From NCBI RefSeq assembly GCF_041146395.1, contig NC_090986.1, positions 40,460,001 through 40,524,000 of the forward strand: a DNA stretch of 64,000 nucleotides. Direction: 5' to 3'. This document shows positions 12,716 to 24,530 of the stretch, piece by piece; positions within the stretch are counted from its first letter, which is position 1; every line of letters begins with the position of its first letter. Both the position numbers and the translations under genes were made by a program. A model generated the notes under the pieces. That model saw only the letters and a list, made by a program, of their open reading frames with translations. It was not told the DNA's origin and did not search any database. The DNA comes from Eulemur rufifrons (lineage: Eukaryota; Chordata; Mammalia; Primates; Lemuridae).

Positions 12716-12895
12716 TGGAGAAGTTACTTATATAGCCTGGATTTTACTTTCCTCATCTTTAAAATGTGGTCCTTTACGGCAGCCATGTCAAAGGAATGGT
12801 GTAAGAACTAACTGAGATGTATAAAAAGGGCTTATCTGGTGCCATGCCAGGTTTAGTTCTCAATACACGTTAACTATCGTAATTATTACAATTAC
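12716..12895 (+). mobile_element. MIR SINE
   Basis: MIR-type block order: 'TTTCCTCATCTTTAAAATGT', then a 'GTAAGAACTAACTGAGATGT' block, then 'GGTGCCATGCCAGGTTTAGT' and 'CAATACACGTTAACTATCGT'. The 5' part is missing. Confidence 0.7.
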
Positions 12896-13019
12896 CCTAG
12901 GTATAACGCCATGTGATTTCATCTCTTTGTACAGGTAATTCAGTTTGATACAATTCAATTCAATAAGCATTTATTAATCACCAACTATACAGCAGTGAGA
13001 AATGGCATTTAGGTCTGTT

Positions 13020-13235
13020 GGAAAGGGCATATGTTTTTCAGCTCGAAAGGAGTAGATTCATATTTAGAATTGGCCACTTTCCAGCTGGGTGATCTTAGAC
13101 ATGATTTTGAGACTCGGATTTCTTGTCTGTAAAATGAAGATCAAAGCCTCCATCTAAAAGTGTTACTTTTGGAGAGGATTAAGTAGGCATCTGGTACATA
13201 GCAGGGGGAGAAAATATTAGTTCCAATGCTTCAAT
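13020..13235 (+). mobile_element. MIR SINE
   Basis: This is a second, more diverged MIR in the same orientation. It has 'CCAGCTGGGTGATCTTAGAC', 'TTTCTTGTCTGTAAAATGAA' and a 3' block 'AGGATTAAGTAGGCATCTGG' / 'TACATAGCAG'. Confidence 0.7.
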
Positions 13236-13244
13236 TTTCATCAA

Positions 13245-13440
13245 AGACTAGTTTTAATGATTTTACCGAGGTTTAATTGATATTCATATTTAATGTATAC
13301 CATTTGATGAGTTCGGGCATATGTTAATATCTGTGACACCGTCACCACAATCAAGACATATCCAAAACCTCATAGAGTTTTCTCATCAAAGAAACTCTCA
13401 TCTTTGCTTTTTACTAAATTTTTTTAAACATGCAGAAAAG
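13245..13440 (-). mobile_element. Antisense old L1 fragment
   Basis: The plus strand reads 'CCGAGGTTTAATTGATATTC', 'CATTTGATGAGTTCGGGCAT' and 'CCGTCACCACAATCAAGACA', the usual antisense wording of the 3' region of old L1 families. It is short and diverged. Confidence 0.55.
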
Positions 13441-13984
13441 TGGCAAGAATAGTACAAGAAACATTCATAAAACTTCCACTTAATCAAAGACTTTTTGAGC
13501 AAGTATTTTGAGCATGGCATTGTCGTAGTTTATCAAAAGCATAAAAGAAAGAGAAGACAGGCCTCCTTCCTTTGACAAACTTTTACTCTAACAATGAGAA
13601 GGTGACAACACTGAATCATGGAACTGCAGAGCTGGAAGACGCTTTGTAGAGCTACAGATAGCAAATAGCTAGAATATGTAAATCCACATGATAAGTGCTG
13701 TTCCTAAGAGCTGAGGAGAAACCCATGTGGGGAAGGCAGGGCTGGAAAGGTGGAGATTGGCATCTTTCCTTGCAGAGGTAGCAGGGGGCCTAGAAATGAG
13801 CCAGACGTGGTCGGGGCTAATAAGGGATGCTACTGACGCTCTTTCTGTCTTTGACTAACAAGGACACAGAGAACAGGGAAAGGATAGACAGGAATGCAGG
13901 CCGCCCCAGCCTCTAGGGGATGATTTAGGAAATGTCTTTGGCAGCGAATGTCGCCCTGGTTTAAGTGAACGCCTAAGAAGCACT

Positions 13985-14235
13985 TTGTACCCACATGTAC
14001 ACTTGTACTCACATATACACACATATGTACATCCACACATTTTCACATACACACATACTCACAAATACACTTATAAATACACTGTCATGCTACATGCATT
14101 CACATGCACAATCACACACACACGTACACACACACTTGCATGTCACACAGACATGCATAAATGCAGCACACATATACAAGCAGTCAAACACATATACTCA
14201 TATCCCTCACCATACAGATACACAGAACCACATGC
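13985..14235. repeat. Degenerate CA-rich low-complexity tract
   Basis: About 250 bases are dominated by CA, CACATA and ACACAC units with interruptions, including a purer ACACAC part near 14114-14132. Two overlapping open frames rich in His and Thr are by-products of this bias and are not genes. Confidence 0.85.
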
Positions 14236-16265
14236 GTACAAGCACCTTTGAAATATTCCAACATATTTATTTTCATGATATGACATACTTATTAATGTGT
14301 AGACAGTTTTCATAAAGTAAGCTCAAACTTTTATGTAATCTACAATTTTGTTAAGAATGAATATCCACCAGCAATAATAAAAAGGTCATACGGTGAATCA
14401 CTTTTTTTCACCAAAACACTTAAGAAATTTTCTTGAAAACAATAAAATACAGAAACACCAGATTCTCATTTTAAAGTAAAACTGACAGCATCTTCCTGAG
14501 CTCTCCCAGTCCTGAATTCTTCTTGTCACTAAATCAAGTTCCAGATCCAAAATAACAAAAGAACCTGGTGGTAAACATTCTTCTCATGGCCCTAGCCCAT
14601 ACCCTAGTTATTTTTCTAAATTTTACATTTGTATCTTTCCAAGAATAAATAGCAGTTTTTTTTTAAAACTGTCCTATTTCTTTTTGTGATTTCTCAAGCT
14701 TTATTTTTGTAGGACCCTCCCTCCCCATAAGACTTTATAACTTCTTTTTAGAAACAACGATAGTGAAGAGTTTCTTTCTTTTTTTTTTTTAATTTGTTTT
14801 GGGTCACCATTGTACCTCTTAATAATGAAACACATTCTGGCTTTAAGCTTTCTTAAAATAAATAAGTGCAATTTTGTTTACCATATGCTTCCTATCTGTT
14901 CAGCATTTTCAATTTTATTCAGTTTTCTAGGACAGCCATTTATTTTTCAATTGGTATCGTAGGTTGTTTTTCTTAGAATCATCTTTTTGTTGTGGTTAAA
15001 TAAATCTCCCAAGCCTTTGGACTTTTGTCCTTGATCTTGGGAATCTCTGACACTTTTTTCTTACAATCAATTACTCTCATTTTGTTCTCTTTCACCTCCA
15101 CTTGTTTTTAGAGAAACATCCTTTTTCTTTACTTTGATATTGTCTTTAGTATTGCTGTATATTGCCTCTTCACTCTGTCTGTGAATAGTCTGCACAGCAG
15201 ACAGAACTTAAACACATGATGAACAGCCCGGTACCATTTTCACAGGGTCCCAAATACACATTTGTCACGCTGTGCACCTAACGGCTGCATCTATCGCTGA
15301 AGCATTAAACGGAGCATATTAAGCAGATATATTGGTGCTGAGGATGGTTGCTTATGAGAATATAAATAAATAAAATATTTCTCAAATAGATAAACACCAC
15401 CTGAGTTTCCATCACAGAAGACAACTGGGAGTCGTAATGATAACCATGAATTGCTTCTTTATTGGTTTCTTGGTTTTTACTTAGGTAAAGGAGGGTCTTT
15501 AATTTAGATCAGGGCCATTGGCTCCATAATGGGAAAACAGGGACAATAATGCCAGTTAAACAAGTAATATAACTCATTTCTGACCCAGGATAATGTCGTT
15601 CAGAATGAGAAAGTACTTATGTAACTTAGTATATTTAGCCCCTTTTTAGGAAAAAAAAAAGAAAAAGAAAACTGGGTCTGTTAATTCAGTTAGACAATTT
15701 TAGACTGGCCCAGTAGGAAAATTGGGTAAATAGACAGTGACCCAGAAGTCAACTCGGGCTTTCCCGGAGACTAGGGGAGGGCCAGGGTCTGTGCTGCTTT
15801 GCTTCAGTGCTGTTTCTACCCGCTGTACTCTGCCCTCAAGTGACACGGTGCAGGATGCTGCCAAGTTTTAGGTGCCCAACCAGACTGGCTGTCCTGTTCC
15901 GTTGTTGATGGAAACTAGTCCACCATGTCATGCTTCTCACTCAATTTTTATTCTTAGTATTAGTGTTAGCAGTTGTTGCAGAAATGATGGTAATAGGCTT
16001 CTCTGTAGCACCTGCATAGGGAAGTGTGTAAGGTCAGTGTGCAAGTCATCACATTAATCCTTTTACCCTTGTGAGATGGCCTGAGTCACCCTTTCTATTT
16101 GATCAATGAGAAAATGGTCTCAAAAAGTTAGATGAATCTCACAAGAACCATGCTCTTCCTACTCACTCACGGCAGAGATATTTCCTGAATATTCATGTTG
16201 TCTCCCACATTTACTAGTGCCCATGTGGTGAGATGGAGCATTTAAGAGCCAGTGCATGATTCTCT
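14236..16265. other. Unassigned sequence
   Basis: Mostly AT-rich, with oligo-T runs near 14658 and 14780 and an A-rich run near 15651-15670. I recognise no exon and no named repeat. Confidence 0.45.
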
Positions 16266-16269
16266 GACT

Positions 16270-16510
16270 CACTTGCTTTCTTGATTTTTGTTGCCACAGT
16301 GACCTGGCAGCCACATCTTAAGATACTGGAGCCGCAAGACGCAAGTGGACTGGATTCCTCGTTTATTGCTCGAAGGGAGCTGCCCTGGAGAGCTGCCAGC
16401 CTTGCAGGTGATTCTGCCCAAGTGAGAAATAAACCTTTGATATATTTAGTTATTGAGATTTTATTTATTACTTATTACTGCAGCATAGCCTAGCCTATCC
16501 ACTATAGTAA
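16270..16510 (+). mobile_element. LTR fragment, 3' part (MaLR-like)
   Basis: It contains 'CCAAGTGAGAAATAAACCTT' with the AATAAA signal, then 'GTTATTGAGATTTTATTTAT' and a 3' end 'GCAGCATAGCCTAGCCTATC', which is the usual order at the 3' end of MaLR-type LTRs. The 5' part cannot be traced. A 70-codon open frame across it is incidental. Confidence 0.6.
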
Positions 16511-16734
16511 AGTGATCCTTACTTTTATCTAGGTATGTATAGTTTAAAAATATGTTTTGGTATGTATCAAATTTTATGTCCACTAGAACTCTATAAGTGA
16601 AATATTCTATTTCTACTTTATCAGTATAATGACAAGACTGCTGTGCTGAAGTCATTTTATGCTCTTTTAGAACTATACATTTTTATTCATAGTATTATCA
16701 CAACTGGGATTTTATACATATTTATATAATTCTT

Positions 16735-16845
16735 TGATCAATGTCTGTCTAGACTTTAAGCTCTATGAGGATACTATGTTCTGAGCCTGAATTGGGCAGT
16801 TAATACATGTTTGTTGAATTTGGTGGATAAATGAGTGCTGTATCA
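16735..16845 (+). mobile_element. L2 LINE 3' end
   Basis: Diverged L2 3' terminus: 'CTAGACTTTAAGCTCTATGA' and 'TACATGTTTGTTGAATTTGG', the decayed form of the L2 'actgtgagctcc ... aaatgtttgttgaat' ending. Confidence 0.6.
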
Positions 16846-19485
16846 GCAGATAACTGCATTTTATGCTTATAGACAAGCCACAAAGATTCTACTTAGAACG
16901 AGGAGAATTAGTTGTGTGACTTGAGTAATCTATGGCATTTGTCAAAAGGAGCTTGATTAATCCATCCTAGTTGTAGGGCTATATCTACCCCTGGGACAGG
17001 ATGGGCTATATCCTTGGGCCAGGACACCCATGCTTCTAGCTGTTTTGATATGAGACACTGGCTTTGGGCTCTTTGTGTTTTCATGTTAAAAATGATCTAT
17101 ATTGATGGACAGCCTTAATGCCTAGTTTATTATTAATAATATAATAAATTCTAATGGCATGCTAAACTTTGTCACAATTATTCTTGGGGAAGAGCCAATT
17201 TCATTGTATTTTATGCTCTAAGACCATAGAGAAAAATCCATGAAAGCTTTGGTTGCTGTGGTGTCATTGCTTGCATGAACATGAGCATCTGAACTTTTTT
17301 CTTGAGCCCACTCCCATTGGTTGGCTCTTGGCTATCTTTCTATTTCGTGAGGCATTCCACATTTTTTTCCTATACAATACCATTTTGCTTCAGTTGAAAA
17401 AAAAAGAATCTGAACTTTTTACACTATAGATATAAATTATAGATATTAGATGTTACTACCGGTGCTGGTTTAGAGTTGTTTACATAGACACTGGGTGGAT
17501 GGCACGCCTAATGGAACCCTTCTATATTGAATGCAATTATTAACACAAGAAAAATGACCCATCTTTAGTAGGGTGGGTGCCTTTGAATTGTTTTATCTCT
17601 TGGTTTGGTGAATTTATGCTGACTTAGCCACATTTTCTTAAGTTGTTCTTCTTGGTAGCCTGGAGTCATTGCTGAGACAACTGACTGAGACTAGTCCAGT
17701 CTGTGATCATGGAACTGTGTGACATTAACTGACATATGAATAGATTAAAACCATGGCCTGGATGTTAATAAAATAATGTGTTCATCGTCTAAGCTATAGA
17801 ACACTGACTTCAAAGAGAACTGTTGGAACCAAGGAGAGCTAAAGGGATAAAACGCAAAACTTAAATTTATGTTTCTGTGGATTCAACCAGCACCACAAAT
17901 CTTGTTCGGTTGTATAAATCTGGCCAGCAGGGGCTTAAGGATATCCATAACTAAATAACTTAATCACCTATCTAATGAAGAAAATGCGATAGCACGGTGC
18001 TTATTTGGACACAGCTCTTCTTATCTGTGCCTGTGAACAGGATGTGTGATAACAAGATGTCAAAACAATTGCTGCACTGTGAGCTGAAGGAGGGCAGTCT
18101 GCTCAGAGCAGACAGAAGGAACAGTTGAAGAGAGCCATTGTGCGAGAGCCATTGACAGTGAGGAGGCTGTGGCTCCAGCCAGACCCTGATGGCTTGTCTA
18201 GGAGGGGCCATCAGCTAAACGTGTCTCTCTTGTGGGGCAGGATCACAGGGCCCCCAGCACTATGTGGCCCAATGTCTCTTATGTCAGATGCAGGCCAGAC
18301 ACTGGAAAGGAAAGGTGTGTGGGGAAAAAAAAACTGATCTTTTAATCAAACTGTTAGGGAGAGTCATTTGGCCAGACACAGATCCCTGGACTCAGAGGAC
18401 AAGAGTCTTGTCCTCACGCTTGCAGGAAGCAGACTGTCTTAGGCTGTCCTGTCCAGGAGAACCCCGGCACCTCTGACTATGCAGGCACTTCACCATTTAC
18501 CTGGTTTCTTCCTTAATTCCCTGAGTAATCATCCTTTCATTTGAAGTTGCAACATGTGCTGCAGTATTGTGAGTTACTGCTGTATTATTATGGAGACATG
18601 CATTCAGGTGTTTTTGAAGTGGTAGAGAGCAGCACAGGGTTCCTGCCTACATGTTATTAAACTTTTCCCAGTGCACAAAGTGAGTAGAGTTCAATATGAA
18701 TAATTGAAAATTCCCGTGGCTTGGGAAATATACTCTGAATGAGGAACATTAACAGTCGCCTGAAAAAGTAGGAGGAAATGAAGAAATTTCCATAAAGTAA
18801 GGGGAAAATTGTCAGTGTGGATTGTTCGATGAGATGGGATAACATTGCTTAGCAGTCTATTTCCCCTAAATCGCCATGGCAGGAGTTATATAAGCAAAAG
18901 ATGCTTTTTTTTTTTTAATTGCGCTGTTCCCTTTTCCTTTTCTTAAATTTCTTTTTGAATAGGCCTAAGAAACCACATACAAAGCATGCAGAATAATGCA
19001 AATTTACCCTCCAATGTTGATAAATGCAAAATAGCTACTTTTGTTTTTGTTGTTGTTTTGTTGTTTTTTTTTGCATTTGAACAAAGTGCATTTTCTTGGA
19101 TGGAAGTTCTTGTTTTGTGATAGTTTCTGAACGTTTCTCATGGTAAGCAGACTTTAACCTGTTTGGCCATTCCTGAAAATGAGGCCCATGACAATTCTTT
19201 CAAAAAATTTTCCTTAAAAGAGCCTTCCTGTGGTTGATCTCATGGAAGGAAATTCTGGTTGCATAAAAGTTTTTTAAGGAAGAAAAACACTATACAAATT
19301 GCAAGTATTATTACAGCAACCCAATTCTCCACTCCATCAGGCAGAAAACAAGCTTTCTGGAAAACTGGTGGGCAGGAAGTGTTTCTGGATTGAGAAGAGA
19401 TTGGGAATGGAGGAGGGAAGAGAGTCTGTTTCCTCATTCTATGTCAGGACAGTGATGGGGGTGGAGGGAGTGGGGAGGGTGGAGG
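16846..19485. other. Unassigned sequence with a GC-richer patch
   Basis: No gene is recognised. The patch 18070-18480 is GC-richer, holds a direct repeat 'GAGAGCCATTG' at 18130-18152 in two nearby copies, and contains the small palindrome at 18397-18415. There are T-rich runs near 18907 and 19040-19070. The palindrome is listed on its own. Confidence 0.4.
18397..18415. repeat. Short perfect inverted repeat
   Basis: The arms AGGACAAG and CTTGTCCT are separated by AGT. They could form a small hairpin. There is nothing else to suggest a terminator or RNA gene. Confidence 0.7.
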
Positions 19486-19487
19486 AA

Positions 19488-19740
19488 ATAAGAATAATAA
19501 TAGTAAACATTTACATTGCTCTTGCCTTGTGCTGGGAACTTTCTCTGCACTGCTTTCTGTAGATGGCTCAATGCATCCTTCTATATCCCAGGAGGTAGAT
19601 ATATTCCTATTTCCTTTTGCAGATGGAAAACTGTGGTACAGAGAGGCTATAGGACTTGTTGGAGATCACATGGGTAATACGTGGCCTAGTTTGATTTTAG
19701 CCAGCTTTGCTTATAGACAAAGCCAAGAGTGCAGGGGGTG
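19488..19740 (-). mobile_element. MIR SINE, antisense
   Basis: The plus strand reads in reverse MIR order: 'AATAATAGTAAACATTTACA', 'CCTTGTGCTGGGAACTTTCT', 'CCAGGAGGTAGATATATTCC', 'TTTTGCAGATGGAAAACTGT' and 'GTTGGAGATCACATGGGTAA'. Confidence 0.75.
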
Positions 19741-20074
19741 TGATTGATTCATAGTCTATCAGGAAGAGATCTGTTATTAACAAATATTTTCATAATGCTC
19801 TCTGAGAGTCTTATCTTAGGGCCCAAAGACTTTCCAATGAAAACTTCAGTTAAGTAGCATACTTTAGTCAAAGGACAGCTTAGTAATAGACTAAGCCCAT
19901 TTTGTTCCCTACACAAGTGAGGAAGAGGTTTTTGGAAGGAGGCAGAAAGGAGAGGTGAATCAGTGGGTAGGGAGCCTCCTGGGCTGGGGTGAGGAGCAGC
20001 GAGGACGGGCAGCCAGTGGACAGCCAGCAGCGTGGCAGAGCGAGAAGGAGGTGAACAAAAAGAGAAGGGGCCTT

Positions 20075-20185
20075 GACAATGGGCTATTAGAGTCAGGCAG
20101 ACCTCAGTTTGAAACTCCGTCTGCCAGTTCCCAGGCTAGTTATTTTGCCTCTCTAAGCCTCAGTTTCATCATTTAATAAAATGAT
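20075..20185 (+). mobile_element. MIR SINE, partial
   Basis: 5' and central MIR blocks: 'TTAGAGTCAGGCAGACCTCA', 'TTTGCCTCTCTAAGCCTCAG' and 'TTTCATCATTTAATAAAATG'. A second MIR follows directly. Confidence 0.75.
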
Positions 20186-20204
20186 GAGGGGAACATATTG
20201 TAGC

Positions 20205-20490
20205 ACAGACAGCACATTGTGGAGAGGCAGAATGAAGAGCACCAACTTCAGAGCCAGGCTGCCTGGGTACAAGTCGGGGGCCTCACTCATTAGCTGTGTG
20301 TCTTTGGACACATTACAAAAATTCTCTGTAGCCTGTGGCCTGCTATAGCATCTACCACATAGTGTTGTTTGGCGGTGGGGGCGGGGGGTGGAGAGATTGA
20401 TTGAGTTAATATGTGGAAAGTGCTTAGAATAGTTCCTGGCACGTAGTATGTGCTATATAATTGCTAGCTATTTTCATAGTAAGCATTCAA
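20205..20490 (+). mobile_element. MIR SINE with G-rich insertion
   Basis: Nearly full MIR: 'AGAGCACCAACTTCAGAGCC', 'CTCATTAGCTGTGTGTCTTT', 'TGTGGAAAGTGCTTAGAATA' and 'GTTCCTGGCACGTAGTATGT'. A G-rich stretch at 20371-20391 (GGCGGTGGGGGCGGGGGGTGG) sits inside the central part in place of the expected sequence. Confidence 0.8.
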
Positions 20491-21130
20491 AAAATAGCAA
20501 CTGATATTAGTAAGTAAAATATAAATTAGCCTATAAAAGACTTTTCTTTTTAGTGTGTCTATGCCATGTATTGGTACCTGTTAGTCTATAAACAAGCTCT
20601 CCTTGGCTTTGCACTTTCTTATACCTACTATAAACTGCTTGCTTATTGTTTTTGGCTAAATTCTATCTCTCACCAAGCATAACGTTGGTTCAAAAGTGGA
20701 ATGCAGTGGGTAATAAGTTAGTATTTTATTTTCTTAGGCTTTGAGGGCAGTTAATTGCAGGAGTGAAGAATTCTGTCTTTCTGTGTTGCTTGACAACCAA
20801 AGTGGGGCTGTAAATTGTACGTAGCCTGTTCTCCAGGTTATCAGGAAATAAGCTTGTGGCTTCCTGTTTAGCTTTCTGAACTCTGTTCTGACGTGAACCT
20901 TCAGAATTGGGGCAGCTCCAGAGTTTTGTTCTGGTGATACAGAGATGCAAGGATTCTAGCCAGGTGGCCCAGCAGACTACTGAAGTGCTCATCTTCATTA
21001 TTTTCCAGGAACTTGTTTAAATGCTTTTAGTGCTTTGGCCTCTATTTCATTGTGTTCTGAATGTCATTCCACACAGGGACATTGGGAACAAATACGAAAT
21101 ACTGGCAATTATATTTTTCCAGTTAGTAAT
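20491..21130. other. Unassigned sequence
   Basis: No exon, RNA gene or named repeat seen. Confidence 0.4.
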
Positions 21131-21134
21131 TGTT

Positions 21135-23340
21135 TATTTAGCTATCTATCCATTCAGCTAAAACATATTTAATGATCATCTATTACGGCCAAGAATTGGT
21201 CCTGTCACTGGAGATTCAGCAGTGAACAAAACAGACATGAATTCCTGCCTTTAAGATGCTTGCATTCTAGTGAAAGGGAGTGAGATAATAGCCAAGATAA
21301 GTAAAGTATGTGACATCATGGATGGTGATAATATACTAAGGAGGAAAAGAAAGCAAGAAAGATTGGTGGGATGAGAGGGTGACTAGAAAATCCTCACTGA
21401 GAGGGAAATTATGAAGGCCTGAAAGAGTGTGGAAATGAGCTATGTGGGCAGAGTATCACAGGCAGAGGGAACAGCAATTGCAAAGGCTCAGAGGCAAGAG
21501 GAGGCCTAGCATATGTAGGGGGAGCAAGGAGGCTATTTCAGTAGCTGGAGAGGAGTTAGCGGTGGGGAGAATAATTGGATATAGAGTCAGAGAATAGGGA
21601 AGAGTCAAATTCTAGATTTCCTTCTGGGCCATGGGAAGGAATTTGGCTTTACTCAGGGTTTGAAGCTATAATGCAGTCTCCGGCAGAGGAATAACACAAT
21701 TTGATTTTCATTTTGCGAGGATCACTCTGGCACTGGATTGAAAACAGACTGAAGGAGTAGGGAGAGAACAAGGGTCAGAGGAGAGACACCAGGTAAGGTG
21801 CTATCACAGTGATCCAGGGGAGGGAGGACAGCGACTTGGACCAGAGTGCTGGCCTGGTGGTGAGAAATTGTGGGATTGGCGCTTTCTAAAAACAAACAAA
21901 TAAACAAAACAAAACTAAGCATATATTTACCACACAACTTAGCAATCACACTCTTGGGAGCTTAGAGAAAGGAAAAATTAGGTCCACACAAAAACATGCA
22001 TAGAACTATTTGTAGCAGTTGTATTTGTAATAGCCCCAAACTGAAAATAACCAAAATTTCCTTCCAGTAACTTCTATGGATCTCAAGGGTATCACACTGA
22101 GTGGAAAAAAAGCCTACCTCAAAACCTCACATACTTTATGTTTCCATTGATATGACACAATGGAAATGACAAAATTATTGAGATGGAAAAAATGTTGGCA
22201 GGGATCAGGGATGTGGGGGGAGGTGGATAAGACCACAAAGGGGTAGCAGGAGGGAGTCCCCTTGGTGATGGGCTAGTTCTGTACCTTGATCGCAGTGGTG
22301 GTTACATGAATCCACACATATGATTAAATGACACAGAACTCCACACACGGAGTGTCCATTTCCAGGTCTTGATATTGTGCTATAAATAGGTAAGATGTAA
22401 CCATGGGAGGAACATGAGTGAAAGATACAGGGGACTTCTCTGTGCTATCTTTGCAACTTCCTGTGAATCTGTAATTATTTCAAAATGAAAAGTTAAAAAA
22501 TATGATTAGCTGATGTGGCAGCAGGGAAGAGGCATCGAGGGAGGCAGGGAATGAGGAAGGTCTGAGGGTCAGAAGAGGTGTAGCTTATTCTTGGGGCCTT
22601 GTGTGTTTTGGGGGGATTTTTTTTTTTTATCTCTCAAGATCATTTGGTATCTTGGTACTTGATAGCATTTGTGGCTCCTTTTGAATTCCCGTAGTGGTGT
22701 GAGGCTTAGAGCTCTTTAATAATAATAAAAGATGCTGATGAAGTCAAAAACATAAGTGGAGCCAACAGAATTTGCTGACGGAGCTGATGTGGGGTATAAG
22801 GGCAATGGGAGCTAAAGAGGACTCTGAGAGTGGCCTGGGCGGCTGAAAGATTTGCATTGCAATTAACCGTCGCAGGCTCTAGTTTGGGGTACATACAGAG
22901 AGTTCGGTTTTAGATATAAGTTTAAGATACCTATTTGACATCTTTGGAAGTCACCAGCATGAAAATGGCATTTTAAGCTATAAACTGAGATGAGATTTCC
23001 AAGGGATTGTGAATATAAATAGAGAAGAGAATTCAGGGTTGATCTTGAGATACTCCAACGTTTAGAGATTTGGGAGATAAAGAGGAACCAGAAAAGAAGA
23101 CCAGGACAGAATGTCCAGACAGATAGGAGAAAACCTCAGAGAGAGAGGTGCTACAAGAAGGTGGTTACGATCTGTCTCAAATGCTGCTGAAATGTCAGCA
23201 AGATGAAGACAGAGATTTGACCGCAGCTTCAGCAGTGTGCAGGGCATCAGAGAGCTCCGTGGCATTTCGAGGGTCAAAGTGTGACTGGAGTGGATTTAAG
23301 AGACATTAAGAAGAGCTGAGTTGGAAACACTGCCCATTAG
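21135..23340 (+). mobile_element. Old interspersed repeat (family not named), split by an L1
   Basis: Two parts (21135-21910 and 22500-23340) read like successive portions of one long mammalian non-coding repeat that I know from many genomic copies but cannot name safely. The first part has 'GAGATTCAGCAGTGAACAAA', 'GCAGAGGGAACAGCAATTGC' and 'AGGATCACTCTGGCACTGGA'. The second has 'GAGTTCGGTTTTAGATATAA' and 'CTCAAATGCTGCTGAAATGT'. The L1 3' end between them explains the gap. No open frame. Confidence 0.55.
21911..22498 (+). mobile_element. L1 3' end (old, sense), inserted in an older repeat
   Basis: It begins within 'AAACTAAGCATATATTTACC', passes through the ORF2-end blocks 'CTTAGCAATCACACTCTTGG' and 'AATAGCCCCAAACTGAAAAT', and ends with the 3'UTR terminus 'GTGAATCTGTAATTATTTCA' plus 'AAATGAAAAGTTAAAAAA'. 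It is 5'-truncated. Both sides are flanked by the unnamed old repeat, so this L1 is the younger insertion. Confidence 0.8.
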
Positions 23341-23397
23341 AGCTCCTGGGCAATCTTGCTAGAAAGGGAATGTGAAAATGTAGAGAAACCTGAGAGG

Positions 23398-23423
23398 TTT
23401 TTTGTTTTTGTTTTTGTTTTTAA
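23398..23423. repeat. (GTTTTT)n simple repeat
   Basis: Short run of TTTTTG units, about four copies. Confidence 0.8.
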
Positions 23424-23772
23424 GATGAGAGGGAAAGGCATATTTTGTTTTGATGGAAAAGATCCAGCATAGAAGATAAATGTGATGTTACCGGAGAGAG
23501 GAGGGAATAACTGAAGAAATGTCCTTGAGGAGGGAGAAGGGCTGGGGTCCAGCACTCAGGTGGAAGTATTGGCCTTTTTCCAGGAGGGAAGTAGAGTTTA
23601 AAGGTGCAGATGCAGATGGGTGGGGTCGTGTGTGGAGGTGCAAGCTTGTGGGAGTTCTACTTGGGATGGTTTCTATCTTCCCATGAAAACTTAAATAATA
23701 AGCAAGGTCACGGTAGCTAATGGTGAGAATGGGTGGGTCGGGCTGGAGGTTTGAGGACAAACAAGAAAGTGT

Positions 23773-23915
23773 GACGGGAGGCTGAGGCAGGAGGATCGCT
23801 TGAGCCCAGGAGTTTGAGGTTGCTGTGAGCTAGGCTGACACCACGGCACGCTAGCCTGGGCAACAGAGTGAGATTGTGTCTCAAAAAAAAAAAAAAGAAA
23901 AAGAAAAAGAAAAAA
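23773..23915 (+). mobile_element. Alu right-arm fragment (strepsirrhine type)
   Basis: This is the 3' monomer of an Alu: 'GGGAGGCTGAGGCAGGAGGA' to 'GAGTGAGATTGTGTCTC', followed by an A-tail with AAAAAG units. The 'TTTGAGGTTGCTGTGAGCTA' wording is typical of lemur and galago Alus. Similar flanks (GAAAGTGTGA on the left, GAAGGTGTGA on the right, one mismatch) look like a target-site duplication, so it is a 5'-truncated insertion rather than a broken copy. Confidence 0.85.
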
Positions 23916-24389
23916 GGAAGGTGTGAAAGCACAGAAGGAATGCACCAGGGGACCTGGTATGCTTCTTGGGCAGCACAAAGTGCCACCTGGGTGAGTGCTC
24001 GTGCGTGTGGGTGCATAGTGTCCAAGTGCACCTTCTTTCAGCTGCAGCAGGTGTGTTGTATGCAATGAGATGTCCTTATCCTTAGTTTGGCATATCTGTC
24101 ATTGCAAGAATTGTACTTTCTGTTCAGTCAACGATTCGGCAATTCATGCAACCCCTGTGACCACACGTCTCTTTTAACTCCTTGAGAGATTAATTTTGAA
24201 ATTGTGCATTATGGATGGAATAAAAGAAGAAAGGGAAAGGGGTCTAATGAGAGAAGGTATGGAAACTGGAATCTGAAGAACAGAAAACAGAACAGTTGTT
24301 TATTTCATCATTTAAGGAACTTGTGAAAGGGTTTTAAGTCACTAACATGCAACAGTGACAGTTAGCTAGATGGAATAGCTTGGATATTT

Positions 24390-24530
24390 TTACTTGTGTT
24401 ACATTCATCCAAAAAATATTTGTTGAGAATCTCGTATTGGGCCAGGCACGGTGCTGTCCATGAGGGGTCAGAAAGCAGATGGCCATTGTCCTCAAAGAGC
24501 TCTAGGTACCGTGAAAGTAGAAATGTAGAA
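24390..24530. mobile_element. Possible L2/MIR-like remnant
   Basis: The words 'AAAATATTTGTTGAGAATCT' and 'GGGCCAGGCACGGTGCTGTC' resemble the 'attgagcacctactatgtgccaggcac' block shared by reverse MIR/L2 ends. Too short to assign firmly. Confidence 0.4.

Noticed and set aside
13985..14315. His/Thr-rich frames
   Set aside because: Produced by the CA-rich low-complexity tract.
20680..20715. Possible mariner/MADE1 terminus (GTTGGTTCAAAAGTGG)
   Set aside because: Only a short partial match, with no partner inverted end nearby.
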